Source: Azolla caroliniana (Eukaryota > Polypodiophyta). From it: a DNA stretch of 64,000 nt. Below the pieces are notes generated by a model. It was not told where the DNA came from and did not search any database. It worked only from the letters and a program-made list of their open reading frames with translations. The translations under genes were made by a program, and so were the position numbers. The stretch spans positions 11,470,001 through 11,534,000 of the forward strand of contig JBHGNT010000015.1 in assembly GCA_043228905.1 (NCBI GenBank), written 5' to 3'. Positions 34,890 through 46,359 of this stretch are shown one piece after another. The first letter of the stretch is position 1. The number at the start of each line of letters is the position of its first letter.

Positions 34890-35860
34890 TTGTAAATACA
34901 GGTTTTCCACGGACATTGGCAACAAGCTAATCGACGAGAGGGCTGATGTGGAAAGAAGGAAGAATGTGTAAGAGAAAAGGATGGGGTATGGTGGCGGGGT
35001 CATAGTCGACAATCGTGAGTGGGTGGGGAATTTTTACACTAATTTTTGTTTTTAATACAGGTTTTTCGTCAACAGTGCAAGATGTTAATCGGCAAGAGGG
35101 CTGACGTGGACTGAATGAAGAATTTCTTGTTTTGTGATAAGGATGAGGGAAGATGGCGGGGGGGTCGAAGCCATCTATCATGAGTGAGGAAACTTTGAGA
35201 TTAACTGTTTTGTTATTGATACAGGTTTTTTCGTGGACATTGGTCATGACGATAATTGGCTAGACGGTTGATGTGGATTGAACGAAGAAATTTTCTGTGT
35301 GAAAGTGATAAGGTTGAGTGAAGATGGTGGGGAGGGTGAAGCCGACTATAACGAGTGGGTGAGAAAATGTTTACACTAATTTTGTGTTGATCAATACAGG
35401 ATATGCGTGGACATTGCCACCGTGTTAATTGGTGAGATGGCTGATGTCGACTGTATGAAGAATTTCTGTGTTAAGGATGAGTGAAGATGGTGGGGAGGGT
35501 GAAGCCGACTATAACGAGTGGGTGAGGAAATGTTTACATTAATTTTGTGTTGATCAATACAGGATATGCGTGGACATTGCCACCGTGGTATTTGGTGAGA
35601 TGGCTGATGTCGACTGAATGAAGAATTATTGTGTTAAGGATGAGTGAAGATGGTGGGGAGGGTCGAAGCCAATGTGCAGGAGTGGGTGAGGACATGTTTT
35701 AACCTAAGTTTTTGTTGATTATACAGGATATGCGTGGACATTGGAACCAGGTTAATCGGTGAGATGGCTGATGTCGACTAAAGGAAGAAATATTTGTGGT
35801 GAGGATGAGTGAAGATGGTGGGGAGGGTCGAAGCCAATCATCACGAGTGGCTTGAAGAAG
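34890..35860 (+). repeat. Six tandem repeats (about 164 bp) in the LINE 3' UTR
   Basis: Units begin with ACAGG at 34898, 35057, 35221, 35396, 35559 and 35723, a spacing of 159-175 bp. Each contains a GTGGACATTG-like start, GGCTGATGT, GGATGAGTGAAGATGG and GAGTGGGTGAGG. Copies four and five are nearly identical, the first two most diverged. The remaining 3' UTR (35861-36325) is unique sequence. Confidence 0.9.
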
Positions 35861-36356
35861 ACTACGGCCAAGAAGTAGCAGATTACCTCAATGGCTTGAT
35901 TGGAGAGAGCAGTTTTGTATTACCTAAGTGGTACAAAAGGACATTCACAAAGGAAAATTAAAGGCCAAGGAACGGGAACAGCTATTGGACAACCAGGTGA
36001 TAGTGAACAACTTTAGTACATGCGGAACCAAATGCAAACATGGAGTTTTTAGACTACTAGCCATGATTACCACCAACATATGTATTCACTTGGACCGCAG
36101 GAATTTGTTTATAGGTTGAATATGGGTATACTAAAGAGCTTCAGTATATGTGGAATCACATTCAGCCAATGTTGGCTGCAACATGATGTTTTTTAGAGGC
36201 CATAACAAATGCCATCTTTATTTGGTCCCTTTTTTTACGATATATACTTATGGAGTGGAAACTATTATGTACAATTTGTAGATTGCCTTTGGCATTGTTA
36301 ATTTTAATACCAATGGAGCATATTTAAAAAAAAAAAAAAAACATTCCCCTATGCTA

Positions 36357-37189
36357 GATAGAATTTCCCTGCTATTGGAGAAGTATGTGTTAAAGACGAA
36401 TACTTTTATTGAGGAATTAGAATAATTCTGATGAGAAACTAACAAAGAAATGAGTAGTAGAATCTAGATTTAGGAATACCAACAAAGCTATTGTCCAACA
36501 ATCATGTGTGCCTTAAAATTTTGTTCTCGGCCATTCACATAGAATGAGATGAGATTGATTCCGGCATGAATTATAAGATGATGCCAAAGATATCTTACTC
36601 ACAATGGAGGATCCATAATCACTTGCAAATGCCATTGTGCATTGTTTTTTGACTTGATAACCACATTTTGAGTGAAGATAAGAGCATCAATGAAGTGAGA
36701 CAAGACTACATACCTCAATATCGAATTCGACATCATTCCCCCCTTTAATTGAAGGCGACACCAATGCTACGTCATGCAAGTTTATTATTTGATCGTATGA
36801 GATCCTCTTTCATATGTTAAGAATAAGAAACATTTGGAGGCAGTGAGGATCTAGAACGCAATAAGCATTTGGAGTAGTGAGGGTTGAGAACTAGGTTTAG
36901 TAAAAGTCTCTCATTGATTGGTGCAGTCCCCAAATCGCCTCTCAAAATCCTCATATGGTGGTTATATTCACATTGATCAAGCTAGGAAACCCAGAATCTT
37001 GTAAGTACAAGTAAAGTCAAGCAACATATTGGGCTACATGAGCACAACTTTATAACATATCAAATTGTACCTTAACTCCTCTCTAGGTATTCAAAGTCTC
37101 ATTCTAGAAATTCAAATGATCTAGTAAGAAGTATCCCTACCAATTCCAATGAGTACCGATTCTAGTGTTGTTAGAGAAGTATCAAGGTT
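36357..37189. other. Unassigned flank before the gypsy remnant
   Basis: About 830 bp of AT-rich sequence with no clear coding motif. It may contain more of the decayed gypsy element that becomes recognisable near 37190. Confidence 0.35.
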
Positions 37190-37591
37190 TTGCAAAAATG
37201 TTGATATGGACAAGGCTACCATATACCAAATCATTGCTCCTATGATTGTCCCATAGATCTCTAGCCAAACACTACTCTTCCATTTGGGGCCATTTATGGG
37301 TTGTCATCTGAAGATGTAGAAGCACTTAAAACCTATATTGAGGAGAATCTAGAGATGTGGCACATGATCTAGAAGCACTCCCAATATGTAGTATATGCGC
37401 ACATGTTCTTGATATTTCCTTCATATTGGTAGTTTGAAATTGATATTCTTTATCATTCATCCCAAAAGATAATGGAGTGCCTCAAGGGAGCTAAATACTT
37501 CACAAAGGTTGACTTTCCCCAATGTGTATAATCTCATTTGTATTTGAGCGGGGGACAAGTGAAAGATTGCTTTACTCACTTAGTTGTGGGT

Positions 37592-38036
37592 TGTTGAGAG
37601 ATCAAGCTCAACTTAGTTTAGTTAGTTAGCCAACCATGTAACTTCGTAGTTACCTAGATAGAATCTAGTTAGAAGTGTTGACTATAACGCCTTAAACATG
37701 ACATTGTACTTAAGTGGGATATTCTAGATCCTCCACTCCCAAGTACATTTAATATAGGACTTACACCTTTGTACCTATATTCTCCTCACACATGTGCACC
37801 CTTGCACATGAGATCTATATATACCTCATTGTAGGTATTTTTGTATTTGATGATGATGATGCTAATTTAATATACTTACTCATCCCCCATCTTGTGTTGT
37901 TTATAAGTGTATCTCTCTCTCTCTCTCTCTCTTCCTCTCACACACATACACACACATATCACATAATCTTATGTGCTTAACTTAATCACATAATTAGGTA
38001 CTAATTAACTCGTAGTTAATCACCTAGTTCTTAACA
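37592..38036 (+). repeat. 5' LTR of the RT-deleted copia element
   Basis: 445 bp, TGTTGAGAG to TTAACA. Contains TATATATACCTC near 37816, an ATG(ATG)n run, a (CT)n tract at 37914-37930 and CACACATACACACAC. It is close to 41086-41490 but that copy has a shorter CT tract and lacks about 30 bp near its end (TAGGTACTAATTAACTCG region). Confidence 0.9.
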
Positions 38037-38208
38037 TGGTATTAGAGCGTGTGGTTTAGCACATCCACTAAGCCCACCCGACTACATGATTGTGTGTTCG
38101 AGACTTCGACGACAAAATCCGGCTATCGGCTATCGTAGTGCCGCTACGTAGCAAGTGTACGTGATCGAAGGAAGAAAAGCAAAAGAAGAGAAGACACTAC
38201 ATATCAAC

Positions 38209-40991
38209 ATGAACACACAAATGGGTAGCTCGCCCCCAAGTGAAAAGCTAGAACGGAACAATTATTCATCTTGGGAGTACAAGATGACCCAATACCTCGT
38301 TGGCCAAGGGTATTGAAGCTACATCAATGACACACAAGAAAATCGACCCAACTCGAAGAACACTGACTACGCAACATGGGAGCAAGTGGCGAGTCGAGTC
38401 ATGTATTGCTTGACAACATGTGTCGACGATCACATGCTTAGCCACATTTGAGGCACCAAGACGCCTAAAGAGGCGTGGGGGAACTTGAAGAAGATGTTTG
38501 TCGTCAACACGACCGCCTGAAAGCTTCAACTCCGATAAGAGTTGAACAACATTCGACAAGAAGATATGTCCGTGTTGGACTACACCGCCAAGATAAAGAG
38601 CATTTGCAACTCGCTTGGCTCTATCAACATAATCGTCGACGGAGACGAGATGGTTCAAGTATGCTTGGACGGCCTCGCACAACAATTCGACTCGTTGAGG
38701 ACGACAATCTTGGTGAGGGAAAACCCTCATTTGTTCTTCGACCTTCAATCAATGCTAATGGTTATAGAGAACTACGTCTAAACCAAAACCAAGACATCGG
38801 AAGGACAAATGTTCTTCTCGAATTCGGATGGTGGACGAGGACGAGGACGAGGCGGTAGAAGAGGTCGATTCGACCCATCACACGAAGGGAACTCAAACCT
38901 TCAACAACAAGATGGAAGCCATCGAGGAACCTTTGGAAGAAGGGGGAGCTTCCATGCCGAACAAGGTCGGCAAACAATGCCACTTACCTACAACTATTGT
39001 GGGAAGATCGGTCATTGCGAAGAGAAGTGTCGAAAAAAGAGAAGTGAGTTGGCTTCAACAAGCCGACAACTCACAAACTACGCCAACAACTCTGAATACG
39101 ACGACTACAATGGTCTATTCGTAATGAGACATAGACTGAACTCTATGACGGCTTTTGACACCACAAGCACCTCCAATTCGGAAGACATGTGGTTCGTCGA
39201 TTCCGGCGCCTCACATCACATGACATCCCTAGAAGAGTGGTTTAGTGATTTGCGTACACCCGATCGACCCGACGTCATAGAGATGGGTGACGACATCACA
39301 CATCAGATTCGGCACATCCGCAACATTCCATTCGGCGACGACCAAACGAATTGCATCAAGAATGTCTTGCACGTGCCCACAATAACGAAGAATTTGGTCT
39401 CGGTTGGCCAAATTGTGGAGCAAGGCATGCAAGTCCGCTTCAACAACGAAGGTTGTTTCATTGAGAAAGATGGATGACTCATAGCCAAGGGACGGAGAGA
39501 CGGTCACATGTTCATCCTCGATTCGAACGAGGTGAAATCGGCCATGTATGCCAAAGGTCTCAAAACCGAGACGAACATCGAGTTGTGGCACAAGAGAATC
39601 GACCATATCAACCTCCAATGGCTCCGAGCTATGCAAACAAAGGGAGTTGTCATCGGACTTCCGGCCTTCGAGTCGAAATGAGTCGACCGAGTGTGTGAAG
39701 CATGCCAACTCGGCAAACAACATCGACTCCCATTTTTGAAGGAGAGCTCTGAAGCAAAGGCCTCCTTGACGTCATACACTCGGATGTATGGGGACTGGCT
39801 CAAATGCCAACGATCGGCGGATGCCAATACTATGTCACCTTCGTTGACGACTACTCCCGCTACACTTGGATCTTTCTGATGAAGAAGATGAGCAAAGTGC
39901 TCTCCCACTTCCAAAAGCTCAAGGGTCAAGTCGAAAAAGAAACCGGTCGGCACATTTGATGCCTACGATCGGATGGAGGCAAGGAGTACTTCCTCGATGA
40001 ATTCACCTCTTACCTCCAAAGTGAAGGCATTTGGAGAGAATTCTCGTGCCGACACACACTCCAACAAAATGGAGTCGCCGAAAGGAAGAATCGGCAAATA
40101 CTCGAGGTAGCACGCACCACGATGCATGAGAAGCACATGCTGAATTTCTATTGGGCCGAAGCGGCATCCATGATCGTCTATCTCATGAATCGATGCACCA
40201 CCAATGGAGTGCATGAGCTAACTCCCTACGAGCTCCTTGTCGGAAGGAAGCCGATCCTGTCGCACCTCAAGGTGTTCGGAAGCATTGCGAATGTATGCAT
40301 CCCAAACGAACAACGACAGAAGCCTGACGCGAAGTCAGAGGAATGTATCCTCATAGGATACTCGTCCAAGAAGAAGGCATACAAGTGCTATAATCCTTTG
40401 ACCCGAGTGGTTTGGGTGAGTCGAGACGTAGTCTTCGACGAATCAACATCTTTGTATAAGCGTGATTCGGCTCCACCTGACATAACTGAGGAAGAGTTGA
40501 ACATCAACTCGGAGGATGATATTCGGCCAAGCCCTTCACCAAAGGATCGTCCAAGCTCTACCGAGCTAAATGGACCACACGAGCCTTCAAGCCTTCCAAG
40601 CATGTCACGGCCAAGTCCGAACTTGGACAAAGGCAAAGGTAAGATGCCCAAATACAAAGTCGATCACCCCGACGACAGTGATTCGGATGTGTCGGCTCCC
40701 TCACTAGACAGTGAGTTTGGTGTACCCATCATGCAGACACCTGGAGTAAAGAAGGTGCTCACATTGGCAAGCGAAAAAATTCGACGTTCTTCTATAGAGA
40801 AGAATCTTGTCATTCGGCTTGGCTACAACGAGTACATGGTCCATCATTATGCCTTCGCGATGAAGGTAGCAACCGAACACGAGCCGAAGAGCTCTACAGA
40901 AGTGGCTCGTGACCCACGATGGGTGAAAGCAGTCGACCCAAGCCTTTGTCACAGGCTTGAGGGGGAGGAACGGAAGCCACAAGAATACTGA
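38209..40991 (+). pseudogene. Copia Gag-protease-integrase, stop-ridden, RT missing
   Basis: Reading from ATG 38209: Gag (EKLERNNYSSWEYKMTQYL, then QEDMSVLDYTAKIKSICNSL), zinc knuckle CGKIGHCEEKC at about 38998, protease FVDSGASHHMT at about 39193, GAG-pre-integrase (ELWHKRIDH, CEACQLGKQHRLPF), integrase core (VDDYSRYTWIF, CLRSDGGKEYF, LQQNGVAERKN) and a long Ser/Pro/Asp linker. The first RT residues (ARDPRWVKAVD) end at about 40935 and jump to a short tail and stop. In-frame stops occur in Gag and integrase; those I examined can be explained by C-to-T or G-to-A changes from CGA, CAA or TGG. Confidence 0.85.
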
Positions 40992-41085
40992 CGCCGAAAG
41001 CTGCACAGAAGTCGACATCGAAAGCCGGACAATGCCGAAAGCAAAACCAGATGTCATAGGCCTCACACTTGAGCTTGAGGGGGCG

Positions 41086-41490
41086 TGTTGAGAGATCAAG
41101 CTCAACTTAATTTAGTAAGTTAGTCAACCATGTAACTTCGTAGTTACCTAGACAGAATCTAGTTAGAAGTGTTGACTGTAACGCCTTAAATAGGACCTTG
41201 TATTTAAGTGGGATATTCTAGATCCTCCACTCCTAAGTACATTTAATATAGAACTTACACCTTTGTACTTATATTCTCCTCACACATGTGCACCCTTGCA
41301 CACGATATCTATATATACCTCATTGTAGGTATTTTTGTATTTGATGATGATGATGCTAATTTAATATAGAGTTAATCATCCCCATCTTGTGTTGTTCATA
41401 AGTGTATCTTCCTCTCTCTCTTCCTCTCACACACATACACACACATATCACATAATCTTATGTGCTTAACTTAATCACCTAATTCTTAAC
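41086..41490 (+). repeat. 3' LTR of the RT-deleted copia element
   Basis: 405 bp, same start TGTTGAGAGATCAAG as the 5' LTR. Shorter because of a reduced CT tract and an internal deletion near the 3' end. It ends ...TTCTTAAC at the junction with gypsy RT sequence GGGCATTATGAGTA. Confidence 0.9.
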
Positions 41491-41910
41491 GGGCATTATG
41501 AGTATAATATCATGACATTTAGGCTTACTAATGCTCAAACCATTTTTCAACACAAGGCAAATGATGTGGGGATCTCTTTATCATCTTATCATCTTTATCA
41601 ATTTGAGATGTTCACTGTTTTCTATGGTTTTCCAATTTCCACTGTTGTTCTATTTAGGGGTATTCAATTATTTTCTTGCCCATCATTTGTCTCACTTGAA
41701 AGGATGTATGTTTTATGTGGATCAATGGTGAAAAATCGACTCTTGAGGGAGGTATAGAAAATTCCTTCACAATAACTCTAGTTTTGGTACACCAAACTCC
41801 ATTAAAACCATATTGAATGAAAATAGATGCATCGACTTTTGCATTGCAAATATTTTATGTCAAGAGGGAGATGATAATCAATTGCATCCTATTTCTTTCC
41901 TATTGCATTC

Positions 41911-42352
41911 TGTTAATAATTAGGTAATTAACTAAGGGTTAATTAGTATCTAATTATGTGAGTAGTTAATCACGTATGTGATTAAGCAACGAAAGAGTAT
42001 GTGATATGTGTGTAAGAGTAAGGAAGTTGAATGAGAGATAGAGATAAAGACAAGTGGGGGATGATTAACACAAGTCTAGCTTAAAGACCTTCTCTATATT
42101 AATAAGCATCAAGTTACAAAAATACCCACAATGAGGTATATATACATCTAATGTGCAAAGGTGCACATGTGTGTGGAGAATATAGGTACAAGGGTGTAAG
42201 TCCTATATTAAGTATGTATCGCACTTAAGTGCAAGGAACAAAATCCTATTTAAGACTTTATGGTCAACACTCTAACTAGATTCAATTTATGTAACTATTA
42301 AGTTACATGTTTGACTAAATGGCTAAACCTAGTTGTGCTTGATATCTCAACA
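41911..42352 (-). mobile_element. Solo LTR of the copia family, second copy (442 bp)
   Basis: On minus it starts TGTTGAGATATCAAGC and ends CTAATTATTAACA and resembles the LTR at 37592 across its length, with more changes. A perfect 5-bp duplication CATTC flanks it (41906-41910 and 42353-42357). It splits the gypsy RNase H between HPISF and YPLEINYPIYDKEL; removing one CATTC copy rejoins the domain. Confidence 0.93.
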
Positions 42353-42960
42353 CATTCTATCCATTAGAAATCAATTATCCCATCTATGACAAGGAGCTAA
42401 TGGCTATTCTTGAAGGATGCCCTCACAAATTATGTAATTCTCAAACTATCAAAATGTGAAGTACTTTCAATTAGCCAAGGTTCTTAATGGACATCAAGCC
42501 CATTGGTATATGCAAGTTCTATCTCTAGTTAATTTTGTCCTTCAAAATTGACTAAGTCACTTTTATTACAACGTTCATATTCGACACCAAAATATTAGGT
42601 AATTCTTGCTTTGGATAGTCTACGACTTTTTTTTATTCCAAACAAAATATGCTTCATTAGTAAAATTCTGCATACATGACGACTTGATTAGGCTAACAAC
42701 ATTACAATGGCTCTAGCCATGAAGACCTATTCTAAGATTATTTCCACCTTCTCACCCAACATTTTTGCCAAAAACTTGAAGTCACAAAACTATTACCATT
42801 GTTTGCATAGCATGTGAGCAATGCATGCAATGATGCCCTACATGTTATAGGCATGGTTCATTTTCCCCCCACATCAAACTCATATCAACCAACATCCATG
42901 TCCTGTATGCCCTGTCATCATTGCATTCCATGACTTGTAGTCACCACCTTTATTTTAGCT

Positions 42961-43439
42961 TTGTGAAGCTTGGGTTGCATGTAGATGGATAGGCATTGAG
43001 CCTCTATTCGTAGGTGAAGATGAGAAAAAATGTAATTCAATGAGAAGTTTGTAGGGTTAAGTATCAAACCCATGGCATTTTTAGGCTAGATTAAATTGTT
43101 TTCACCCAATTTAGCATAAGCACATGAATAAACATAAAACTATTTCTATTATACAAGTATGTAATTACAACCTTCTCAATTATTTTTCCTTCCTCTTTTT
43201 CTTTATTTCTGTCTTTCTTTCTCTTATACTACTACATTTATTTTTTTCCAAAAAAAACTCCTTCATTAGTTATAAAATTTTATAGATGAGAGGGACACAA
43301 TAGTTCCATCATATGTGGATGCCCACTGACTCAAGAAAGGGAGAGGACGACTATTGTTGGATGAAGGCAAGTCGTTGTCTTTCAACTCCATCGGATTTGC
43401 CATTGATGCCATTGTTTGGCTCTTTAGCATGACTACAAC
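42961..43439. other. Unassigned stretch between gypsy and LINE remnants
   Basis: About 480 bp, AT-rich, with T-rich and A-rich runs near 43185-43255 that could mark the poly(A) end of the minus-strand LINE remnant. No coding motif. Confidence 0.3.
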
Positions 43440-44599
43440 TTCACTTCATATCTCTTGCATTAACATTACTGGATGCGCAATTTGGTTGGAGAAGGCCCAT
43501 CTACATAGTTGTTTCCATAGAATCCAAAGAGTTATTGGGTTGACCAATTCCAACACAACTTGGGATTTGTCATTAATAGGAGTTGAGTGGATATTGTTGA
43601 TGGTGGAGAAAAAAACCTCTTGCGCTTTTATCACCAAAGTCATCCCCTCCTAATGTTTGTACTTGTCAACTAGGGCCTGCCATGATAATCAACATACATT
43701 TCCCCAATTGATCGTGCCTTGCACCTAACATAATTGCAATAGGAGACCAACCCCTCGCCATATTCGATGGGTCTCTGGGCAGTCCCACAGAGCGTGTTGG
43801 ATTGATTCTGTTGCATTTGGGCGTGCTACACAATTAGGAGAGCTAAGGCTCCCACGCTATCACGCTACCACGCTCCAACCGGTAGTGACTTATGTATTAA
43901 TTGCCATTGGAACACGATAATTCGGCTAGCGTGTTGTTGTTTTTAGATTTTCTACCAAACTTTGTGATAATTGTATATGGAACATGATATACGTGTCATA
44001 CCTTTGCAACAACATGCTCTTAGGTGGTTTGAGCGGCTAGATTGTGGTGACCCAATCTAGTCATGAATTGGAAGAACGGGATGACTTTGCTTCCTTGACC
44101 CACATAAAGATCAAGCCATGTCCATTGCAAAGGGTCCTAACTGACCTTATGAAGCCATGTGTTTTCGTGAGTACACATGTGCCATTTCGGGTTGTACTTT
44201 GGCCGGATCGAGATCTACAATCCATATGACCAGTATATGCGAGTACTGGAATTGCCATATTCAATGTTGATGCCTCATTGTCTCGCAATTCACGGCCTTC
44301 AATCCTGTCCGGTATTCTCCCACCTCTTGGGATCAAAGAGCTCTCCTCCTTGTAGCCTATCCACTTCTCCATTGTTGTCCTTTGATTAGCAGCTTCCCTA
44401 AACAATAGAGCGTTTGTAATTTTAGATCTCATAGTCCATCTTCCCCTGATTCCATGGAGTATGTTAACTTGATCTTGTATTAGCAATGCCATAAACCGTC
44501 TCCAACATTCTATATTCTTTCTTGGACCTTCTGCAATGTATCCCCATGACAATCCCTTGCTTGATCCAATGAGTTGACCTGATTCATCTATGATACATG

Positions 44600-45065
44600 G
44601 GTTCTATAGGATGCGTTGTTGTGATGTTGCGTGTCCAGTGGGAGAAAAAGTGAAAAGTATGATTCCGCGCGCATTACACAAACACTTGAAAAAGTGAAAA
44701 AATAAACCTAGGGCCTAGTGGGATTGAGTGCATATAGAGAGGGGTGGAAGCAAGATTTGAACCTTGTACCTTCAAGGTAGAAGAGAATTGATTTACCACT
44801 AGAACTACTATTACATGCTTTAAATCTTATGTATTTTCTTTTCATATTCAGTAATTCATAGGAAACAAATACATAAAAAACCGTGTGTACAAAACCATGT
44901 TTTAGCCCGTGGTTTTAGCCCCGGTTTTTGCATAGAGAGACCTATAAAAGCCTCTAGTTGGGCTTGTGTAAGGGGATAAGTGATGTAAGGAAGAAACTTT
45001 TAATAAAAGATTTGAGTTATCCTAATGGTGATGTATCTTGTCTCTTAAAACTAAAGTGAAGGTTT

Positions 45066-45106
<41 letters not shown>

Positions 45107-45130
45107 GTAAATACTTTCTCACTTACGCTA
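44600..45130. repeat. LTR-like insertion in the LINE remnant
   Basis: LINE-coding sequence is recognisable on both sides. The block has a plus-strand TATA-like CCTATAAAAGCC (about 44940), a poly(A)-signal-like AATAAAAG (about 45003) and a (CT)n tract at 45071-45104, an arrangement seen in plant LTRs. It also holds a tRNA-like block (44746-44811, minus). Ends and target duplication were not identified. Confidence 0.4.
44746..44811 (-). repeat. tRNA-like sequence
   Basis: On minus, A-box-like TAGTTCTAGTGG and B-box GGTTCAAATC at tRNA-like spacing. No foldable acceptor stem was seen; not a tRNA gene. Confidence 0.35.
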
Positions 45131-45643
45131 GTACAAACTTCGAATACTTCCAGTCTAGGACCCCGACGGCCCCGCTTCTTTTCGCGAACACGCGAGGATT
45201 TCCTCGGCAACGTTGATTGAGCCAGGCAGGTTCAGACATAGGTTGATCACACTTGAGCCTGCCTCTTATGTCACACCACGCCTTCCACATGGATGCACCG
45301 AATTTATCCTCCAATTGGCGTGAGAAACTTGGTTTGAGATCCATGTTTAGAATCCATCCCGTTTGGGGGTCCCAATTGGCCCTTTTTCGTGGCCTAAAGT
45401 AAGCGAAATGTAACCGCATTTTCTAGCAGTCATACCCTAGTTGGAGTCCTCACACCACAACTTTGGGCTTTGGATTGTAAGAGGGGATCAATCAAGCCCA
45501 ACTCTCCTCTCAACTTAGGTGATGTGAGTATAGTCCACGTCACCTTGGCCCGAGCTGCATGATCTTCATTACCAGACCAAATGTAGTTGTGTATTAGTCG
45601 CTGAATTTGATGTATACTTGGAGATTTTCGTTGGTATGCTTGG

Positions 45644-46102
45644 TGTTACAGGCATGACCATTTAATATCCCGTGGTGAGAATTTACCGTAGTATTCTATA
45701 CACGTGGATAAGTGTGAGGGTTAAACGAGAGTGTAAAGAAGGGGAGGATTACTTTAAATCCTCGGGATTGAGACAACCCATTAGGTCAAGTGTGAACTTG
45801 CCTGGGGGCCTTGGGTATCGCTATAAATAAGAGGCCTAGCTACCCTCATTTGATCATCTCTTGACTACATCGAGACTCTGCTCTTGTGGTGGGTCAACTC
45901 TTGTAGCGAGCGCGCCAGCACCAGGTACGACTCGACGCTACGACGGTGGTATGGGACGCCGATCGAGGCTCGAGTCCGTCTCGATCCCTTTGCTCGGGGG
46001 TGTTCGGGTGGATCGACACCCTTCTTTCTCTTTCTCCTTTCTATAGATCTATCATTAGTTTATCCTTATCTTAAGCTTACTTTAGTACCTAGATCTCTAA
46101 TA
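45644..46102 (+). repeat. 5' LTR of the nested gypsy element
   Basis: Begins TGTTACAGGC directly after LINE sequence and ends about two bases before the primer site. Contains TATAAATA at 45822-45829, with the transcribed R/U5 part following and GC-rich. The end (CTAATA) departs from the usual CA, probably by mutation. The 3' copy is outside the window, so the right end is approximate. Confidence 0.75.
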
Positions 46103-46104
46103 TT

Positions 46105-46116
46105 TGGTATCAGAGC
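46105..46116 (+). promoter_or_regulatory. Primer binding site, initiator tRNA-Met
   Basis: TGGTATCAGAGC, the perfect complement of the 3' end of plant initiator tRNA-Met, two bases after the LTR. Confidence 0.9.
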
Positions 46117-46359
46117 TATGTACTAATGTTTCTTTGTTTGTCTTTTGTCTTTTGATTGATGGTGATCGATCGATGTGCGGTCGGCCTTGATCCAGACAAC
46201 GATCAACAAAGAACTTCGGTAACTCTTTCCGTAATAAATTTTTTTCTTTCTATTCTCTCTTCTCCCATCTAATCATGTGTTTAGTTTATATGCCATTTTT
46301 TTTCATTAAGTCAATGATGTTGTAGTGGTCTTTAATTGATTATCTAAAACGTTTACATA

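Larger units (their letters stand above)
32884..36337 (+). mobile_element. 5'-truncated LINE (non-LTR retrotransposon)
   Basis: A 3454-bp insertion holding the C-terminal part of an L1-type ORF2, a long 3' UTR with tandem repeats and a poly(A) tail. It is flanked by a perfect 19-bp target duplication AAAACATTCCCCTATGCTA at 32865-32883 and 36338-36356 (the first A's merge with the tail). Poly(A), 5' truncation and a long duplication are the marks of target-primed reverse transcription. The duplication is perfect, so the insertion is fairly recent. Confidence 0.95.
37592..41490 (+). mobile_element. Ty1/copia element with RT-RNase H deleted
   Basis: 5' LTR 37592-38036 (TGTTGAGAG..CTTAACA, 445 bp), primer site TGGTATTAGAGC at 38037 (initiator-Met type with one C-to-T change), coding region 38209-40991, purine tract GCTTGAGGGGGCG ending at 41085, and 3' LTR 41086-41490 (last base of the LTR apparently changed or lost). 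It is inserted in a gypsy RT remnant. Target duplication is not clear (left TGGGT, right GGGCA). The coding region lacks most of RT and all of RNase H, so this copy needs another element to move. LTR relatives: solo LTRs at 11617 and 41911. Confidence 0.9.
37190..42960 (+). pseudogene. Old gypsy pol remnant, interrupted twice
   Basis: Three plus-strand pieces of one pol gene. 37190-37591: pre-RT and RT start (PFGAIYGLSSEDVEALKTYI, ECLKGAKYFTKVDF). 41491-41905: RT middle (GHYEYNIMTFRLTNAQTIFQ) to RNase H (ANILCQEGDDNQLHPISF). 42358-42960: rest of RNase H (YPLEINYPIYDKELMAILEG), LNGHQAHWYMQVLS, and integrase zinc-region traces (ACEQCMQ). The first gap is the copia element at 37592-41490, the second the solo LTR at 41911-42352. 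Many stops and frameshifts. It resembles the 8.7-kb gypsy remnant by motif. Confidence 0.8.
43440..45643 (-). pseudogene. LINE ORF2 remnant (minus strand)
   Basis: On minus, in order: IQRLIHNYIWSGNEDHAARAKVTW and GELGLIDPLLQSKAQ at 45610-45460 (post-RT segment), a block ending LDWKYSKF at 45130, then GLSWGYIAEGPRKNIECWRRF near 44560. zf-RVT is at 43870-43770 (CVARPNATESIQHALWDCPETHRIW), and WILWKQLCRWAFSNQIAHP is at about 43520. The same order and motifs occur in the LINE at 32889. Stops and shifts make it dead. Cut at 45643 by the gypsy LTR and at about 44600-45130 by another insertion. Confidence 0.75.

Noticed and set aside
37587-41495. A target duplication for the RT-deleted copia element
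   Set aside because: Flanks TGGGT and GGGCA share only GGG; a small deletion at the right end is likely but cannot be shown.
45861-46126. Short reading frames near 46 kb
   Set aside because: They lie in the R/U5 part of a gypsy LTR and show no domain.
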